Source: Portulaca oleracea (Eukaryota; Streptophyta; Magnoliopsida; Caryophyllales; Portulacaceae). Taken from it: a stretch of DNA of 64,000 bases. The stretch spans positions 45,953,769 to 46,017,768 of the forward strand of contig CM055874.1 in assembly GCA_029582165.1 (NCBI GenBank), written 5' to 3'. This document shows positions 1 through 11,185 of this stretch, in pieces. The translations under genes were made by a program, and so were the position numbers. The notes under the pieces are model-generated. The model was given only the letters and a program-made list of their open reading frames with translations, did no database searches and was not told the DNA's origin. Within the stretch, counting starts at the first letter, position 1. Each line of letters starts with the position of its first letter.

Positions 1-690
1 GAAAGGATACCCACTCACAAGAAGAGAAATCACAAAGCAATACCAAAGGATTAGCTTCATTGATTAGGGTTTGAAAACCCACAATTACAACTCTCCAATT
101 GAGAGAAATTTCCTTGAGTCTAATTCCTAAACATTCATCATCAAAATCTATCTTGGAAAATAAGCTAAGGGGGGTATTTATACTGATGGGGAAAATTAAA
201 ACAAAACATAGCATTTTGGACACAAAAACACGCATCGCAGCAAGCCAGCCAGGGGAAGGTCGCGGGCGCGACCCCATGCGTCCCGGGTGCGACATCCTTC
301 TAGATGCAGCAGTCAGCAATTGGCAGAAGGAGGTCGCGGGTGCGACCTAAAGTGTCGCGGGCGCGACACCCTTCTGGGCAGTTTTTTTCTGCCGACTTCA
401 AACGTGCATAACTTCTTCACCCGAGCTCCGTTTTAGACCCATAAAATATCGATGTAAAGCTCTCGGTGTGTACTTTAAGCTCCCAAAATTTAAAGTCCAT
501 CGAAGTTGTATTGAAGAAGTTATGATAGAAGGATTGAAGGCACGCCCTTCTCTGGCCTTGGAACGCTTCACCACCTTGTGTTTATTCTTGCCGATGGTTC
601 GAAGCCCCTTAGAAGGCTCGGGAATGGTCCGATAGAGATGAACCAAAAGTGAACCGATCCCCATACGGTTCATAGTCAAAGTCACTGGAA
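1..690 (-). mobile_element. Probable LTR retrotransposon edge (partial LTR, minus orientation)
   Basis: No host gene is seen here. On the minus strand a TATAAATA box lies at about 172-182, followed by a leader-like stretch that runs off the window start. Upstream of it (about 245-375) is a GC-rich block with repeated TCGCGGGCGCGAC-type words, unlike the AT-rich surroundings. This arrangement resembles the U3-R part of a plant LTR. The TG/CA ends and the partner LTR are not visible, so the family and exact borders are unknown. Confidence 0.35.
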
Positions 691-700
691 TGTCACCTCC

Positions 701-984
701 AATCTAGCAAAATTAAAATGTATAGGACCTTTGAGTACAATATTGAAAACTTTGGACAATTGTTAGTTTACAATAATCTAATTCTCCTCCTAGAGATTTT
801 GTCTAAAAATAGCTTACCTCAATTCGAAAGTGAAAAATCAAAGTGAAAAACAAATGTCTTTTTTTGGTAAGTAAAGATGATTAGGCAACCCTTCTCTCAA
901 GGGTTCTACCCAACGCATTATCTCTTACAATCAAACTGAGTAGTTCCCCAGGAATTGCACTGTCCCAAGTCCTATCATTCAGAC
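701..984. other. Intergenic, no gene seen
   Basis: AT-rich sequence without a coding signal, RNA gene or clear repeat. Confidence 0.5.
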
Positions 985-1470
985 CTAGACCAACTTTAAC
1001 AAGTCAGTCAGCAACTCTATTGATTTTCTGAATACATGTCTAACTTCCCAAGACTCATAATTAACCAGAAACAGTCTAATATCAAGAATCAGGTAACAAA
1101 CCTCCCATGGAATATTGGAAGTTCCAAGGACTACATCGACAAGGATCTTATTATCTCCTTCCACAGTTACATTCTTCAACCTTTGTCTACCCCTTCCTTG
1201 AAGTTGTTGCGCATTGCTAAGGCCTCCGCAATCAATCTGCAACTCTATTTGCTTCTCTAAATACATGTCTAACTTCCCGAGACTCATAATCAACCAGAAA
1301 CAATCTAATATCAAGAATCAGGTAACAAATCTAGCATGGAATACTGGAAGTTCCAACGACTACATTGACAAAGATCTTGTTATCTCCTACAATTACATTC
1401 TTGAACCCTCTGTCTACCCCTTCCTTAAGGTTGTTGCGCATCGCCAAGGCTTCCGCAATTAACACCGAAG
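985..1470 (-). pseudogene. Tandemly duplicated LINE RNase H-like remnant
   Basis: On the minus strand the frame 1314-985 reads an RNase H-like (RVT_3) tail of a plant non-LTR retrotransposon: VEGDNKILVDVV, then a W..C..I.DIR segment, then a HVFRKS-type motif. The same roughly 228-bp segment is present twice in direct orientation (about 1034-1260 and 1262-1480), seen as two copies of ATACATGTCTAACTTCCC at about 1033 and 1261. No reverse transcriptase or endonuclease is attached, so it is a dead fragment with an internal duplication. Confidence 0.6.
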
Positions 1471-1846
1471 TGGATCCAAGATTGAAAGACTTGGTTGTGA
1501 CCAATCTACCCAGTGCTGGGTTAAATAAATGGCATATTTACCTCTCAAAAGGAGTGAAGTTAGATCAAAGAAAGACAGTCACATCAATGTATTGTGCAAA
1601 GACAATATCCAAGATGAACTTCAACTCGACCCGAGGCAACCCACTTGAGCCTCAAAGGAGTAATAATGTTACATAAAATTGACTACAAACAAATAAGGCG
1701 TGTTAACAATGGAGCATAAGTTATTTACAAAACATTGTGTTTTCTCCTTTCTTCTTTTTTGCTACAGCCAGCCACATTGTCCAACAATGGTGCATAGTAA
1801 TAGACTCTAAACTGATAATAACTAAATGTACTTCTCATCATCCTAC

Positions 1847-4800
1847 TTAAGAGTTCCCTCCTGCAATGTCGGGTTTCGCGTGAATTCTCGGTTCTACCCC
1901 TGGTGTACTTTCTTGCTCCTTGAACTCGGTTTCCAAGTCGATCCCAAACCCAGCAGAGCTCCCATACAGATTCTGGTCCCATTGGTTGATGAAAACCGGC
2001 TTTTGGTTGTTTTCCGAGGACCCTGGGCCAGGGGTAGAATTGACATTGCTAGTTGATGTATCATCCAGTCTGGGCTTTTTCCTTGAAGGAGACGAAGGGC
2101 CCTCGGAAGCGTCGGATCCCAGCTGAGACTCGGATTTGTTTTCTTTATCCTCTTCATCGTCTTCTTTGTCCTCGGTCAAGGGAAGGGTTTCTGAACCCTT
2201 GAGAACACTGCCCAACTTTTGCTGCTCTTCTATGATCTTCTGCAAATACTTGCCCTGAGCTTCTATCCTCATTTGCAGCTGCCTTTGCACCTTCGCATAT
2301 AAACAACCTAAGTTTAGAAAATGTCCCTCATAACTAGAGCGAGCCTGGTTTTTCAGGAGTTAAGTTTTCCCCCTCTCTCCCACGGCTTGCCTGTTTATTT
2401 TGCAGGTAAGTTAAGTCTCGTAAATATGAGATTAGGTAAATTTTGGTATGTGTGGGAAAGTTGGAATCTCAAATCTCCAAAACTTACCAAACAATAGCCC
2501 AAATTCAGTTGACGCAATCTTTACCAAACTCAAGTACTCAACTTACCAACAAAATAAACATACCCGGGTCCTACACCTTCCCACAAAAAAAAGGGCCTGT
2601 GCTACTCTATGTTTCGTAGGTTTCTCTTGCAGGTAGAGCAGTTGGGCCGACTCAAGCTGACCTCATGGTCCTCAAGACCTCAACTCCTCATATTCAGTTG
2701 ATCTGGTTCAAGGGCATGTTCTTTGGAGGGTAAATACCCAATTTTTACCCATTTTAAGCCAACTCAAATTTACCCAACGTTACTTTACCTCTAAAAACCC
2801 CCAGTGAACATGGAATCGAAATGATTGTGATCACTACCATGGACCAGAATAATGTTATCTGCTCGGCCCAATTTCATATCAGTTATGGCCTATGGGTTTA
2901 GGATATAATGGTAGCTTCGATCTTGCAAAGTCTACCGTATGAACAGGTTTAAGTCTAGTTAGATTTTATCTTTCAGGCTAAATGAGCCAAGTACCGGGGT
3001 AGTTTTGCAAGGGCTACCATTCGAACAGGCTATAGTGCATGAGCCATAAATATGAGAAGAAATAGGTCAAGATGTCTTGGTTGTATGCTTTAAAATTGAG
3101 ATTAATCGGTACAAGTGATCTGCCTCTTTGTCAGCTGAGGTAGGGCTTCCTACATCAAGATCTATTTAGACCACTTGCATGCATGACTCACATAGAAAAT
3201 TGTTGTTTATCGGTAGGGGTGCTCAATAAACAAACGCCTAAGACATTGCCGCCTCTAAATAATAAACAAACGCCAGAAACAGCATAAAAACAGACCTCGA
3301 GTTGCTCTTGAAGGCGTTTCTGAACCTCCATTTGCATTCTAAGGGCCTCATTTATCTGCAAACCCCTGAAAAACAAGAAGAAGAAGCTATAAATGAAAGC
3401 TCATCGTCCCATAATGCGCAAAACTACAGACCGTCAACCATATGACGGGAAATGGCAGAAGTAGCTCCAATTAGTACACTCACTGAGAGGAATCCACGTT
3501 CAGGCCGTCTAGAGAACCCTTCTTTTCATCCTTGGAACCTGCCAATCAAGAAGATATCTTCACCTTTAATATGCAATGAATACATGAACTAACATCATAA
3601 AAGAAAGAAGCAAAAAGCACCTTTGCCATCACCGGGTGAGTCTGGGAGATACTTGGCAAGCCGGTATTTCTGCAAAACAAGAGAATTAATTAACTAAAAC
3701 CGAGGGGTGGACAAAAACTTTTGACACAATTAAAGTGAAATACAGTTTACACCAACATCAACAACAATCCCCAGTAATTCCAGTAACGCAAGGTCTGGGG
3801 GATCCAGACGTTGGCGACATACCCCTTCCACAGGAATGCATGAAGAGGTTGATTCCGGTAGATTAAAAAAAAAAAAAATCCTTTCGAAAAGCAAAAGCAA
3901 AAACCATTTTGAAAACTAATTGGAAAACAGCTTGGGAAACGAAGAGAACTAAAGTTAAATACTATTTGAGAGAAATAAACTGATCATGAATTTCATTGAT
4001 GAGAAATTCCTATAAAAGAATATCATTGATGAGAAATAGCCAACCTGCAAATGACTCTTCACATGGTATATTGTCAGTCCAGGCACACCCATCACTCTTA
4101 AAACTCCTTTAGGTGTTGCTCCTGCAAAGTTGAAAGTCGTAATCAAATTCAAATTGCTGTTTATACCAACAAGAGGTTCCTTACAATGGAGGATTCCCCA
4201 TGAAAAATTCCAGAAAGCACGACCAAGCATGAATTCAATGCAACAAGCAACAAAGGAAATAGATGTATGTACCAAATGGTCCAACTCTACAATTGATATA
4301 AAAAAAAAAAAAAAAGAGCCCAAAAAGAGTAAATACATAAGAGGTAGAAGAAAAGGAGAGACCCCTTAAAAGAGTAAAACATTAAGAATAGCATATTACT
4401 TTAAGTTTAAGGTTCCTATAATCCTATTAGAAGCTAGGTCACTAAAACGAGTGATTAGACTAGACCAATTAATACCTGTCCTCTAAGGAGCACAACATCC
4501 ACCTTATGGCTCCACATTTCTGCCCAGGAAGCTCCACATACTGTTAATACTATTAGTTAAATGAGTACCATCCTGTCTAGAACAGTGGCTTGATGTAGGG
4601 TGGGTCAGGCTACCAAGATTTGAAGGAAAACAGCCAAGAAAGTAGCAAAACATGTTAAACCAACTGTAGTGTAGAAAATATGCGGAATAAACACTAAACC
4701 AACATGTGATTTGCCACTTCCTTAGAAATTTGTATTCTACTAGAGGTAAGGTAAGGTAGCGTAAATTTGGGTTGTGTTGGTAACAGTAGGGTACGTTTCG

Positions 4801-5373
4801 GAAAATTAGTGGAAATGGGTAAATTTGGGTTGGGTAAACATGGGCAAATTACCCACAAAAGAACGCACTCAGACTTCTCAGATAAAACCTCTAAGTTAGT
4901 ATGGAGGTTTATGTTGAACATGATGTTTCCTTTAGGGTTTGTTCAAAAGTTAATGGGATATGTGTTAAGAAATTAATAATCAAAGTTTTTAAACTTTAAT
5001 TGCACATATAATATATCGAATAACATCGAACAAAGGAAGTAGGATTTAGGCACACTCAACTATTGATCCAACAATCAGAAATTCCAGTAGCGTATAGGCA
5101 CAAGAAACACACAAATAAGTTGAACACCACAATTTCACAGCTGGAAAAAAAATACCCACTATCTGGTCCACCAAGCTGTGTGATGGCATCTACAAAGCGG
5201 CTGTGAAGCTCTTCGGTCCATCTAAGCCGTTGCTTGCTGCTGCCGGCGGGACCCGGTGGAGGTGGACTTTTCACAGCAGAGCTTCCCGAGACCCCAGCAT
5301 TCGCAACCGGCTCACTTCCTTGTGTCTTATGTGGCACCAAGCTCACTGTTGAAAACTTTTTAGCATGGTACAT
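1847..5373 (-). CDS. PHL7: MYB-CC family transcription factor, PHL7-like
   Basis: Coding exons (high to low) are 5373-5160, 4121-4045, 3669-3621, 3538-3484, 3365-3296 and 2290-1847, giving 909 nt and 302 aa. Residues about 43-100 form the single GARP/MYB DNA-binding domain (LRWTEELHSRFVDAI through the VPGLTIYHVKSHLQ helix). Residues about 135-185 form the MYB-CC coiled coil (LRMQMEVQKRLQEQLEV, then QLQMRIEAQGKYLQKIIEEQ). An acidic and Ser/Pro-rich tail contains a basic SRKKPRL stretch, a possible nuclear signal. This family, which includes PHR1 and PHL proteins, binds imperfect palindromic P1BS-type sites as dimers and acts in the nucleus, several members in phosphate-starvation responses. 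The start at MYHAKKF was chosen because it matches the usual N-terminus of this subgroup and follows a TTGCAG acceptor. All introns are GT-AG. The exact member is inferred from overall resemblance. Confidence 0.88.
2291..3295 (-). other. Last intron of the MYB-CC gene with MITE-like sequence
   Basis: About 1 kb between the last two coding exons. Segments at about 2403-2560 and 2730-2800 carry GTAAATTT/ACTTACC-type words resembling those at 4745-4860, 12430-12600 and 43010-43190, so an old miniature element may have inserted. No coding capacity is seen. Confidence 0.4.
4745..4865. repeat. MITE-like fragment, GTAAGGTAAGG family
   Basis: The segment has GGTAAGGTAAGGTAGCG, GTAAATTTGGGTTG and GTTTCGGAAAATTAGTGG in an order shared with 12430-12600 and, inverted, with 43010-43190. 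It lies in the first coding intron of the MYB-CC gene. Borders and class are not resolved. Confidence 0.45.
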
Positions 5374-6850
5374 ATTGAAATGACTGCAACAGTCAACCAA
5401 CAAAAGGTGGAAACAAAATCAATATACAGTGATCATTCCACCAATCTAAGAATATCATGTTATTCATTATCTATGAACCACATGATCCACTTGAAATATA
5501 TTGAAATCTCAACAGACAACATACATCACTAAGACATTAGTCAACGGCTATGTATATAGGCTCAACAACATGGAAACTCACATAGTTCCCTATTCTATAC
5601 CTGAAAGATGTTTACTTCAGAAATTTTGGAGTATAATAAGTCAAATTGTAAGTCTGTTCCTACACAGCACCCTCTAATCTATTTATTCCTCAAAAAATGA
5701 AGTTGTCTCAAAACAATATTAAAATTCTGACCTGAGGAAATAGTAAAAGGGCAACATAATCTAAAATCCCAACACCATGACAAGGCATTGAATCTTCAAA
5801 GATTTTCTATCATTCTGGGATAGCTATGTCTTCCAATTAAGCAGCCCCCACAAATTACCATCTCAATGATACACCTTCAAACACAAGTATAAGACGAACC
5901 CTTTGCAAATTAACACTATTAATTGATTAAGCTCCCAAAATGGAATCATGGGGCTTCATAAAAAACTCGTCTAGATCACAAATTTTCAGCAATTGACCAA
6001 ACCTACTACTTGCTATTCACTATAACCTAGCTGGAAAATCCAGATTATAACCCAGTGTTCTAGTTCTACTCACCATAAGATTGGATTAAACTACTTCACA
6101 AGAAGAATCTTCCAGCGAATCAAAATCAATTGAATTCAATTCAAAACATATGATAGTCCAGAGAGAGAGCATACCAGTACGACAGATCGAAATGGGCATA
6201 TATCGATGGGAGATGAAGAGCAACTCAGATTCACAATCTGGGTAAAAACAATCAATCACCAAATCACAACTTATGCAACCCCTTTTGGCATAAAGATTCA
6301 AATTTGAGGACGAGTTTCAATCCAACACCCACCAAAGCAGACGAAATGAAACGAAGGTCAAAACCCCACCTGAGAAACAAGAATCAAAACCGGAAAAGGA
6401 CAAAAAGGCAGCCAAAAATCAAACCCCAGGTGGAGAATAAACAGGGTTGAAGTTGGAAAAGGTGGGAAGAGTGAAATTTTGAAAAACCCAGAAGAAAAAA
6501 AAGGGGGAAAAGAGGGAAGATAGAATAGATTCAGAAGAGCAGAGGGAGTAGAGAGAGATAGAGTGATGGGATTGGTGTTGGTGGGTTAGATTTTGCGGCA
6601 GAGGTTTGTTTGGATTGCAGGAAGCTTGGATTTGGATTTGGATTATGTATGTATGTTGTATTCTTTCTACCTGAGCCTGAGGTTTGAGGTTTGCTGCTGG
6701 GGAGGAGAGAGAGAAAGGAAGGAGTGGGTAGAGAGAGAAAGTGGGGTTTCTGGAAACAACAAAAAGTGGGATTCAATTCAACCCCCCCGTTAGCGTGAAA
6801 GGGACGACGGTCCAAATACACGTTTCACCCTTTCTCAATTCTACTCTTTT
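5374..6850 (-). other. 5' UTR, UTR intron and promoter region of the MYB-CC gene
   Basis: There is no ORF resembling a protein. On the minus strand the ATG is preceded by a good acceptor (TTGCAG at about 5388). Candidate donors lie at about 6168 (ACTGGTATGC) and about 6370 (CTCAGGTGGGG). CT/GA-rich sequence at 6470-6760 looks like a plant 5' leader. The exact transcription start and the choice of donor cannot be settled by eye. Confidence 0.45.
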
Positions 6851-7059
6851 GTTTTTTCCCCTTCCAATATACATACCCAAAAATTTTGCTATGTATTTCC
6901 CAGGAAAAAAAGAAAAAAAGAGAGGGCTTTTGGGCTAAGTGGCCAACCCACATTGCCCTACCCGACCATGGTCCCAGACTCCCATTAGAGCTAGCAAAAT
7001 ATTATAATCTTTCTTCTGAATTTTAATATTGATCAAATTCACTTAAAGTTTAGACATGA

Positions 7060-8447
7060 TATGTTCTGAGTGCTTGGATTAAATTGCCACTATACATGTC
7101 ACCACTGCCACCGCACTTAACAAAATTGGCAAAATTGTCATTCTGATGATCGGTAACTTGTTACATTTTTCTTTGATTTTTTTTTCTACCACCACCACCA
7201 CCGCCACCATGTTGCCCCACCACCATCATCACCATCACCATCTCCTCCACCACCTTCAATAAGCTACTCCCCTTTATCTCCTTCAAACTCTCTCACTTTC
7301 TCAGGACCTCACATCCCAAAAACCCTCTGTTTCCTCACAGCCACAACTTTCTCCGCCCGTCTTTCACCTTTGATCTCTGCCCCGCCTGTCACCAGCAACC
7401 GAGCGACACCATCGACAGCAACTCCAGTGAGCAGTCACCCTCTTCTTCTCCTCCTCGTCCTTCTTCTTCTACCTATCACCTTCTTCATCTCCATCACCTT
7501 CTTCCTCATCTTCATCCTAAATTTTCTCTCTCCACTGGGCGCACCATCACCTAAAACACCATTCCCCAGTGTTGCCAGCAAACACCACCACACCCCAGCC
7601 CCACCACTACGACCAGGTGCCCCGAATCCCCTCTACTTTCTTTCTCTTCACAATCCACAATCCCGCTACTAAACTATCCCTCTCTCTCCATCGTGACCGA
7701 CCACCACTATTACCCCCGGTCGCACCTCACTACCGGCAAACTTCGCTTCTAGCAAAGCTCGTTGCTTGGTCTACCCAAGGCTAGTTGCTTTAGACCACTG
7801 ATACTCAATAGTTTTCTCCGTTCAGATACGAAGTGACTTGATTGAAGGGAGAGGTGCGATAGCCTTTCCATTACGAAAACTACTGACAATCAGTGGTTGA
7901 GGGCGAACTACAACACGACGTAGTTCGTTTCGCCCCTTTGCTCGTTCGCTTTCATGCCACTATTCACTCTTCTAGACACACCTAGAAGCTTGGAGCGAGG
8001 ATCCCGAAGGTTTAATGCTCATGCTATCCCGGGGTTGCCAACCCCAGCGTCGCAACCTGCATGCACCGCCCGCCCCTTTTCCGTTATCTCTCCTCCGATG
8101 CCCAGCCTCTCAAACTACGATTCTAATTTCGCCGCCTTGACCACCATAATCATTGCCTATCTTGGGTGGGTGGGGGAAACTTGGCGCGCGTATGCATGCT
8201 GGGGGGGGGGGCGTTGGGCATTGGAGCTTGGAGTGCTTCAATGGAGGTTGGGGGTTTAGTTAAATGATTTATTTATTTTTAGTTTTTAGGGGTTTTAACT
8301 GGCACTAACTTACACTAACAGGTCAAAATGATATGTTGGACATTTTTAACAGGTTCAGTTGTAGTGAGTGCATTGAAAAAGTTTCAGTGCCAATTTTGAC
8401 CTGTTTGACAAGTATAGTGGCACTTTAATCCAAACACTCTAATGTTT
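7060..8447. mobile_element. Candidate Pack-MULE-like element with terminal inverted repeats and GC-rich cargo
   Basis: The left end (about 7060-7105) reads GAGTGCTTGGATTAAATTGC and CACTATACATGTCA. The right end (about 8405-8447), read on the opposite strand, gives GAGTGTTTGGATTAAAGTGC and CACTATACTTGTCA, so the ends are imperfect inverted repeats. Between them lies GC-rich material unlike the flanks: Pro/His-rich low-complexity sequence (7180-7680), then a block at about 7730-8110 with short inverted words reminiscent of plant organellar DNA. A target duplication is not convincing. No transposase ORF is present. Confidence 0.45.
7730..8110. other. Possible organelle-derived (NUMT-like) insert
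   Basis: This block is more GC-rich than its surroundings. It contains self-complementary words such as GAACTACAACACGACGTAGTTC (about 7906-7927) and CCCCGGGTT-like runs that look like plant mitochondrial spacer DNA. This is an impression only; no mitochondrial gene is recognised. Confidence 0.22.
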
Positions 8448-8460
8448 CCCATATTTTTAT

Positions 8461-8907
8461 GGAAGTTGGATCGTATTACACTGTACGTTAGAGGTTTATA
8501 TTGTACCAAATTCACAAGTTGTACTTAAGTTTATATCACTGTGCATCAAAACGTAAAAGTGTTGGATTTCAGTGCACCATCATTGGATTAGGTGAAACTA
8601 ACTCGATGGATTGTCTGCATGGCACCACCACCAAGTTACTTTAATACAATTATCACAAAATTCGGTGTACTAAAATTCAATCATAAATATTTGGATTTAC
8701 TATAATCCAACTATCATAAAGATTGGTTTACTGAAATTCAATAACAAACGTGTCATATAGACAATCCGTCGAGTTGGTTTCACTTAACTCAGTGGTGGTG
8801 CGCCAAAATCAAATACATTTACATTTGGTGCACCGTGATATAAATTTAAAGTACAACTTGTCACAATCTAAACCTCTAAAATACGATGCACTACAATCTA
8901 ATTTTCC
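8461..8907. mobile_element. Foldback MITE with perfect 9-bp target duplication
   Basis: The left arm (8461 to about 8690) and right arm (about 8700-8907) are imperfect inverted copies. For example, GATGGATTGTCTGCATGGCAC on the left matches the reverse complement of GTGTCATATAGACAATCCGTC on the right. The flanks are identical: TATTTTTAT at 8452-8460 and 8908-8916. A 9-bp duplication points to the Mutator superfamily. There is no coding capacity. Confidence 0.8.
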
Positions 8908-8916
8908 TATTTTTAT

Positions 8917-10198
8917 TGCTCGAATCTGATTATGACCTGAATTTACATCTATTTGAATTGTCGAACCCAGATCGTCCCAAAAAACTAGATAACATATATA
9001 AGTTTCTCGTCTGAATGTTGACATTGTCTAACTTAATCGATCTGAATTTGATCCGGACCCAAATTTTTCCTAACACTATTTTAGCACTACTTGTAGATTT
9101 CAAAATTGGAAGGATCTCCTCGAACAGAAAAATAAATAGAAATTAAATCATTCATTTAAGTTTCAGTTTAGACTTTAGATTAGGTAAAAAAACTATGAAT
9201 ATGTTATACTTCGAATATATTTTGAACTAGCAATAAAGCTTGTGATATATACGATGTTGTTTTAATATTATTTTTTAATTCATTCCTCTCAAATATAAAT
9301 ATTTATGAAGATAATATTTATGAATTTTGAAAACACAATATTTTTTTATTTTATATCTTGAATATATAGTGGATAAGGAATGAATGACTCCCTTTAATTT
9401 TGTAAATGTAATTGGATTTTCTATTAACATATAATTGATGATTTTTATTGTTAAATCATATTAGGGAATGTGTATCATGTCATGAACACTTCTTATTTTT
9501 AAAAATATTAATAATTTCGTTTACAGTAGAAATTTTGTTTAATATTTTCAAGCATAGGTATTTTGTTCTTAAAATTAGGTTACTATTAACTTATACAAAA
9601 TTACAAATAGCTAGAGTTTTTTTTTTATTTTTTATAATTAAGTATATGGATTTTCATTTATAAGACTTGAGCAAACTCGAATCATACATACTACTAAAGA
9701 AAAATAAATGGTTATACCGCTCAAATCATCATGTATTAGTATAATATTTGATGTATTTTTTTTTAATTCTTATCATTATTTTTATATGTAAATGTGGCTA
9801 CATTATGGCCTTGTGGGTATTCTCATAAGTCCCCCAAAGCTCATATTCATGTCCTAGTACACTGTCAGTCATGTGATTGCTCCGAATATAGATTAAGGTT
9901 AATGTCTAACCAATGGCAATGGATGTTGACTGGAACAACAAATGCTACTTTCGTTTAATTGCCAAAAAAATACATCCTTATAACTTATAACAGCTGGACT
10001 TCACTTCTTTTTTATGTCATTATGTTCACGTATTTCGCATTTGCATATAACACCAAAATACGAATTGACACACCCACTGCTAAATTCTAAATATTTGCTG
10101 AATAATTTAGGTTAAACTTGAATCACGTGACCCATAGGGGTTAAAAAAAAAAAGACCAAAACATATTCCCATAAAGATAACTTTTATAGAATGTATAA
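8917..10198. other. AT-rich intergenic DNA
   Basis: Strongly AT-rich spacer with homopolymer runs. I see no gene, RNA or clear element; the few ORFs are short and biased toward Ile, Phe, Lys and Asn. Confidence 0.5.
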
Positions 10199-10825
10199 AG
10201 TAAATTATATTTACCCTACCTGACATTTATGGTAATAATTTTTACATATCCGATCTTTGTAAAATAATTTTTACCTTACCTGACATTAAGTGTTTTATAT
10301 AGTTAAACCTACTAAGATATTTTATAATTGTTTTTTGTTGAATTTCTGACGAACATTAAAAAGATAAATATGAATTGACTTTTTTACCCTTGATATTAAT
10401 TCATTTTCATTTTTCTACTTTGTTATAAGATATTTCTTCCATTATAATTGATTTTTTACCCTTGATATTTTATAAGATATTTTATCATTGAGTTTTTATT
10501 TTTAAAATGGGAAGGGATTGAGTTTTCGAAGAAATAAAGTAGAGAAAAGGTTCGGGTTTAAATGTCATATGAATTAATATTAAGGTAAAAATGTCAATTC
10601 ATGTTTAATTGAAAGTCATATGAATTAATATCAAGGGTAGAAAAAGTCAATTCATATTTATCTTTTCAATGTTCACCGGAAAATCCAACAAAAATCAATT
10701 ATAAATTATCTTAGGAGGTCTAAATATATGAACATTTAATGTTAGGTAAGGTAAAAATTATTTTACAAATGTCGGATGTATAAAAATTATTATCACAAAT
10801 GTCAGGTGGGTAAATGTAATTTACT
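10199..10825. mobile_element. Foldback transposon (MITE), about 627 bp
   Basis: Long terminal inverted repeats: the left end reads AGTAAATTATATTTACCC, CCTGACATTTATGGTAAT and later AAAATAATTTTTACCTTACC. The reverse complement of the right end reads AGTAAATTACATTTACCC, CCTGACATTTGTGATAAT and AAAATAATTTTTACCTTACC. The arms (about 230-300 bp) meet in an AT-rich centre near 10500. No ORF. The flanking duplication is not clear. Confidence 0.75.
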
Positions 10826-11185
10826 CATGCAAAGTACATCATGGGCTTACAATGGTGAATGTTTCGTGCAAACTAAGGCAATAAGACCTAATTGAGATTT
10901 GAGAGACAGACCCAAAAAAAAAAAGCAAAAGCCAAGTAAACCACCCAAATCTAGAAGAGCTTTATCAATTCATACGGAAAGAAGTAGATTACACATTACA
11001 TTCAAGGCAGCATCTTCCTTTACTTTTGCCTTGTTTCCTCCTCGACGGGTCTAAAACCCTATCATGGCTCCCAGATACAACCATAGAAACTGCAGCTTAA
11101 ACTTTATTTTTATGAAAATTAACAAAGGATTTAATTAACAAACACTGCGATGGATTAGATGATGATATCAAAGAAATACGAGATG

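Noticed and set aside
7370..8259. Plus-strand ORFs of 71-101 aa rich in Pro, Leu and Ser
   Set aside because: Low-complexity sequence inside a probable mobile element; no domain, no splice pattern, frames overlap.
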